From NCBI GenBank assembly GCA_964058805.1, contig CAXKVV010000081.1, positions 682,001-746,000 of the forward strand: DNA of 64,000 nucleotides, given 5' to 3'. The position numbers and the translations under genes are program-made. This document shows positions 61,749 to 64,000 of the stretch, piece by piece. The DNA is from Schoenoplectus triqueter (Eukaryota; Streptophyta; Magnoliopsida; Poales; Cyperaceae). Under the pieces are notes generated by a model. That model had not been told where the DNA came from. It did no database searches and was given only the letters and a program-made list of their open reading frames with translations. Each line of letters begins with the position of its first letter. Position 1 is the first letter of the stretch.

Positions 61749-62400
61749 TTAGTGATAGTGCTTGAACCACTGTCTATTAATCTTGAACGCATTCGTACGC
61801 TCGCTCCAAATCTCAACTACTCTGTGATCGAACGCCTCCAGCACTTGGTACGAACCAATCCATCAAGGTCTTAATTTTCCAGAAAAGAGATTGAATCGGG
61901 AATTGAACAAAAGCACCCATTTTCCCACTTAAAAAGTTTCTTTGAGATATGTGTTTGTCATGCCACTTCTTGGTTTTCTCCTTGTAGAACTTTGTATTCT
62001 CAAAAGTGGCATGTCTGAGTTCTTCCAACTCATACAATTCGAGCACCCTTTTCTCACTAGCTTTTCACATGTCAAAATTAAGAGCTTTGATTGTCTAGTA
62101 AGTATAGTGCTTTTAACTCCATCGGAGATGACATGATTTTCCATACACAAGTTTAAAAGGGATCATACCAATAAGAGTTTAGTAGGCGATTTGATATACC
62201 CATAGTGTTTCGTCTAGCTTGAGAGATCAATCTTTTCTTGTGTGTCCCATAGTCTTCTGTAGAATATTTTTTATATCTCTATTGGAGACCTCTGTTTGAT
62301 CGCTCATTTGTGGATGATAAAGTGTTGTCACTTTGTGCTTTACCCTTTATTTTTCTAAAAGATTATCAAACTAGCAGTTGATGAAATACGAAACTGTCAT
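61749..62400 (-). pseudogene. Ty3/gypsy retrotransposon integrase/pol 3' end remnant
   Basis: Reading the minus strand with frame changes gives the end of a gypsy polyprotein: [40 protein letters not shown]-like MIPFKLVYGKSCH, KALNFDM-like, then ELYELEELRHATFEN, YKEKTKKWHDKHI and finally EIWSERTNAFKINRQWFKHY. Stops and frameshifts interrupt it, so it is dead. The wording resembles plant Athila/Tat-like elements. LTRs were not identified. Confidence 0.8.
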
Positions 62401-62472
62401 CACTAATAATCAAACGAGGAAACTCAAATTTTAGAAATATTATTTTTTTAAAGAACATCCTTATTATTATCA

Positions 62473-63305
62473 CTACTGACATGATTTATGACCTAGACCA
62501 TTGCAAGCGAAGCAAACTGTAACATTATGACACGAGCTCGCAAAGTGACTTTGATCTTAGAGTTTTGAAATGGACTGTCCGGTCCAATCCATTCCGGACC
62601 GATCCATGACCGTGGACCGGACCGTGGTCAAACCCGTGCTCGTCCCGTGCCCTACCTCGGTCCAGTCCAACGGTGGGTCGGTTCTCTCTTCACCCAAAAT
62701 CGGACCGTGTAGACCCGTTCTGTGCGGACCCATGGACCAAACCGTGACCCGAACCAACTTTTTATAATTTTTGGTATTTTTTTTATATTTTTTTGGTATT
62801 TTTTATAATTTTTTGAGTATTATTCGATTTTTAAATAATTAAAAATGTAAAATTAATTTAATGAAAATTATTATTTCCAAAATATCATAAACTTATTTTC
62901 TAAATTTCATATTTTTTTGAATTTATAAAAAAAAACGGACCGGACCGTGCCGACCCATGAGGGTCTGGCCACCGGAACCAACTGTGGTCTGTGGACCGTC
63001 CTAATCTGTAGACCGTCCGAGTTTGTCCTAGACCGGACCGGCCCAAACCGTTTGCAAAACTCTACTTGATCCCCGCATTTGAAACAGATTAGGGAAGAAG
63101 ACGAAGCTCTCCTTCTTAAATCCTCAATTTTGCATTGAACCGGGTTCAAGGAGTTACTTCTCGAAACAATGTTTACAGCTGCTTTATAGTATTTTGAACC
63201 CACATGAGAATCTTTGACTCTCTGACTCAGATCCGTTAATGCTCTCTCCGTTGCCTTGATCGATTCCATAACCCCTGCCTCCATTGGATCTTCACCTGTG
63301 ATCAA
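62473..63305 (-). pseudogene. Zinc-knuckle ORF split by a MITE
   Basis: Minus-strand reading from 63305 gives about 80 residues ending in CFKCGDQ at the MITE boundary (63065). Resuming after the MITE at about 62556 the same frame gives SHFASSCHNVTVCFACNGLG, then HKSCQ and a stop at 62473-62475. Together CFKCGDQ + SHFASSC is a perfect CX2CX4HX4C knuckle, followed by a second, incomplete one. Such tandem CCHC knuckles occur in plant LINE/gag-like and DUF4283-type proteins. The upstream part is not recognised, and whether it belonged to the neighbouring gypsy element is unclear. Confidence 0.65.
62558..63064. mobile_element. hAT-type MITE, 507 bp, inserted in zinc-knuckle sequence
   Basis: Starts TAGAGTTTTGAAATGG and ends CGTTTGCAAAACTCTA. 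The 8-bp flanks TTTGATCT (62550-62557) and CTTGATCC (63065-63072) share the core TTGATC (6 of 8). Both subterminal regions are dense in GGACCGGACCGTGG-type units, while the centre is AT-rich. It has the same architecture as the other GC-motif hAT MITEs in the window, but different motif units. Confidence 0.75.
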
Positions 63306-64000
63306 TCCTAGAAAAGATAATTGATCTAACCAAGGAGAGAATCTATGAAATCACCTACAAATCGCCTCAAGCTCAATAATCGTGCGTCTCCCACAAGTCT
63401 TCTTTTCATTTCTATATTACAAGCATCATATTTTTCAGTGCATATATTTTTCTAAAATAGTTGATAACTTTATGCAAATTAAAAAAATCATGAAGCATAA
63501 TTATTGATGAAGTAGTAGATAATAATTAACTGATGGGGGCATTTCTTATTTAGCAATGCAGATCACTTCAAATATGACCAATAAAACAGAGTTGGTGATA
63601 TAAGAACTATATTCATTTCTGAAAGAGTCAGCTATAATATTATGCATAGCACACATCACTCGATAATTGATATCATGAATCAATTTTGATTAAGTCTAAA
63701 AAATTAATAGAAACTACAAAATATGAAGTTCATATATAAATTTACTTATAGATCAAAATTTATATTTTTTTAGAATTGTTTTTATTACTTTTTAGATCAC
63801 TAGAAAACTCACTTTTTGGATGATCCATAATAATTAAATCAATTGATTTTCTAATTACCTAAAATAGTTTAAATTTCTAAAAATATAGGATTTGATCTAG
63901 AAATAAATTATTTATAGAGATCATATTGAACGGTACTAATTAACTATTTAAACTTTCATAATGAAGAAATTAATTTATAACACTAAGCAATCTATACTAT
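63306..64000. other. Intergenic, nothing recognised
   Basis: AT-rich; no gene or delimited repeat seen. Confidence 0.4.

Noticed and set aside
62557..62767. ORFs on both strands across the GACCGG repeats
   Set aside because: They arise from the GC-rich subterminal array of the hAT-type MITE, not from a gene.

Overview
This window is nuclear DNA of a flowering plant, most likely a eudicot. It is AT-rich. Its genes are split by many introns, and plant-specific families are present (SMAX1-like, AVT1-type amino acid transporter, cluster II diacylglycerol kinase, glutamate receptor-like). MITEs are dense, and a Ty3/gypsy remnant is present. All recognised genes and gene remnants lie on the minus strand. 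I saw no rRNA, tRNA or CRISPR array.

Layout. 0-9 kb: MITEs and AT-rich sequence around one isolated first exon of a clade-II-type glutamate receptor-like gene (3592-3892). 9.3-18.2 kb: a complete 12-exon diacylglycerol kinase gene (481 aa) with two GC-AG introns; its large first intron is swollen by nested repeats. 18-29 kb: no gene, but a 421-bp hAT MITE, a 1.3-kb Mutator-like foldback element and a 277-bp hAT MITE. 29.1-30.2 kb: a two-exon gene for a plastid-type protein with a UVR motif and an NTF2/SnoaL-like domain (250 aa). 32-42 kb: repeats, including a 2.26-kb hAT element that keeps the transposase dimerisation domain, a 319-bp hAT MITE, and decayed blocks duplicated from the region upstream of the SMXL gene. 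43.0-44.4 kb: a second long foldback Mutator-like element carrying short GC-rich palindromes. 44.6-48.4 kb: a complete three-exon SMAX1-LIKE gene (915 aa). 52.4-60.5 kb: an 11-exon AVT1-type transporter with all exons still recognisable, but with a lost splice acceptor and two in-frame stops, hence a pseudogene. Its last intron holds five palindromic MITEs, most bounded by TA microsatellite. 61.7-63.3 kb: Ty3/gypsy integrase remains and a zinc-knuckle ORF split by a hAT-type MITE.

The genes do not form one pathway. Separately they cover lipid signalling (DGK), karrikin/strigolactone-type repression (SMXL), a plastid protein of unknown role, and relics of a calcium channel gene and an amino acid transporter. 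I found no new multi-gene system. The most informative structure is in the mobile DNA: several MITE families can be delimited to the base by target-site duplications (TSDs), one hAT MITE can be paired with its larger relative, and one MITE cluster sits in TA microsatellite. There is also evidence of an old tandem duplication of the SMXL locus whose second gene copy is gone. Exon boundaries were derived by hand from splice consensus, reading-frame continuity and family resemblance.
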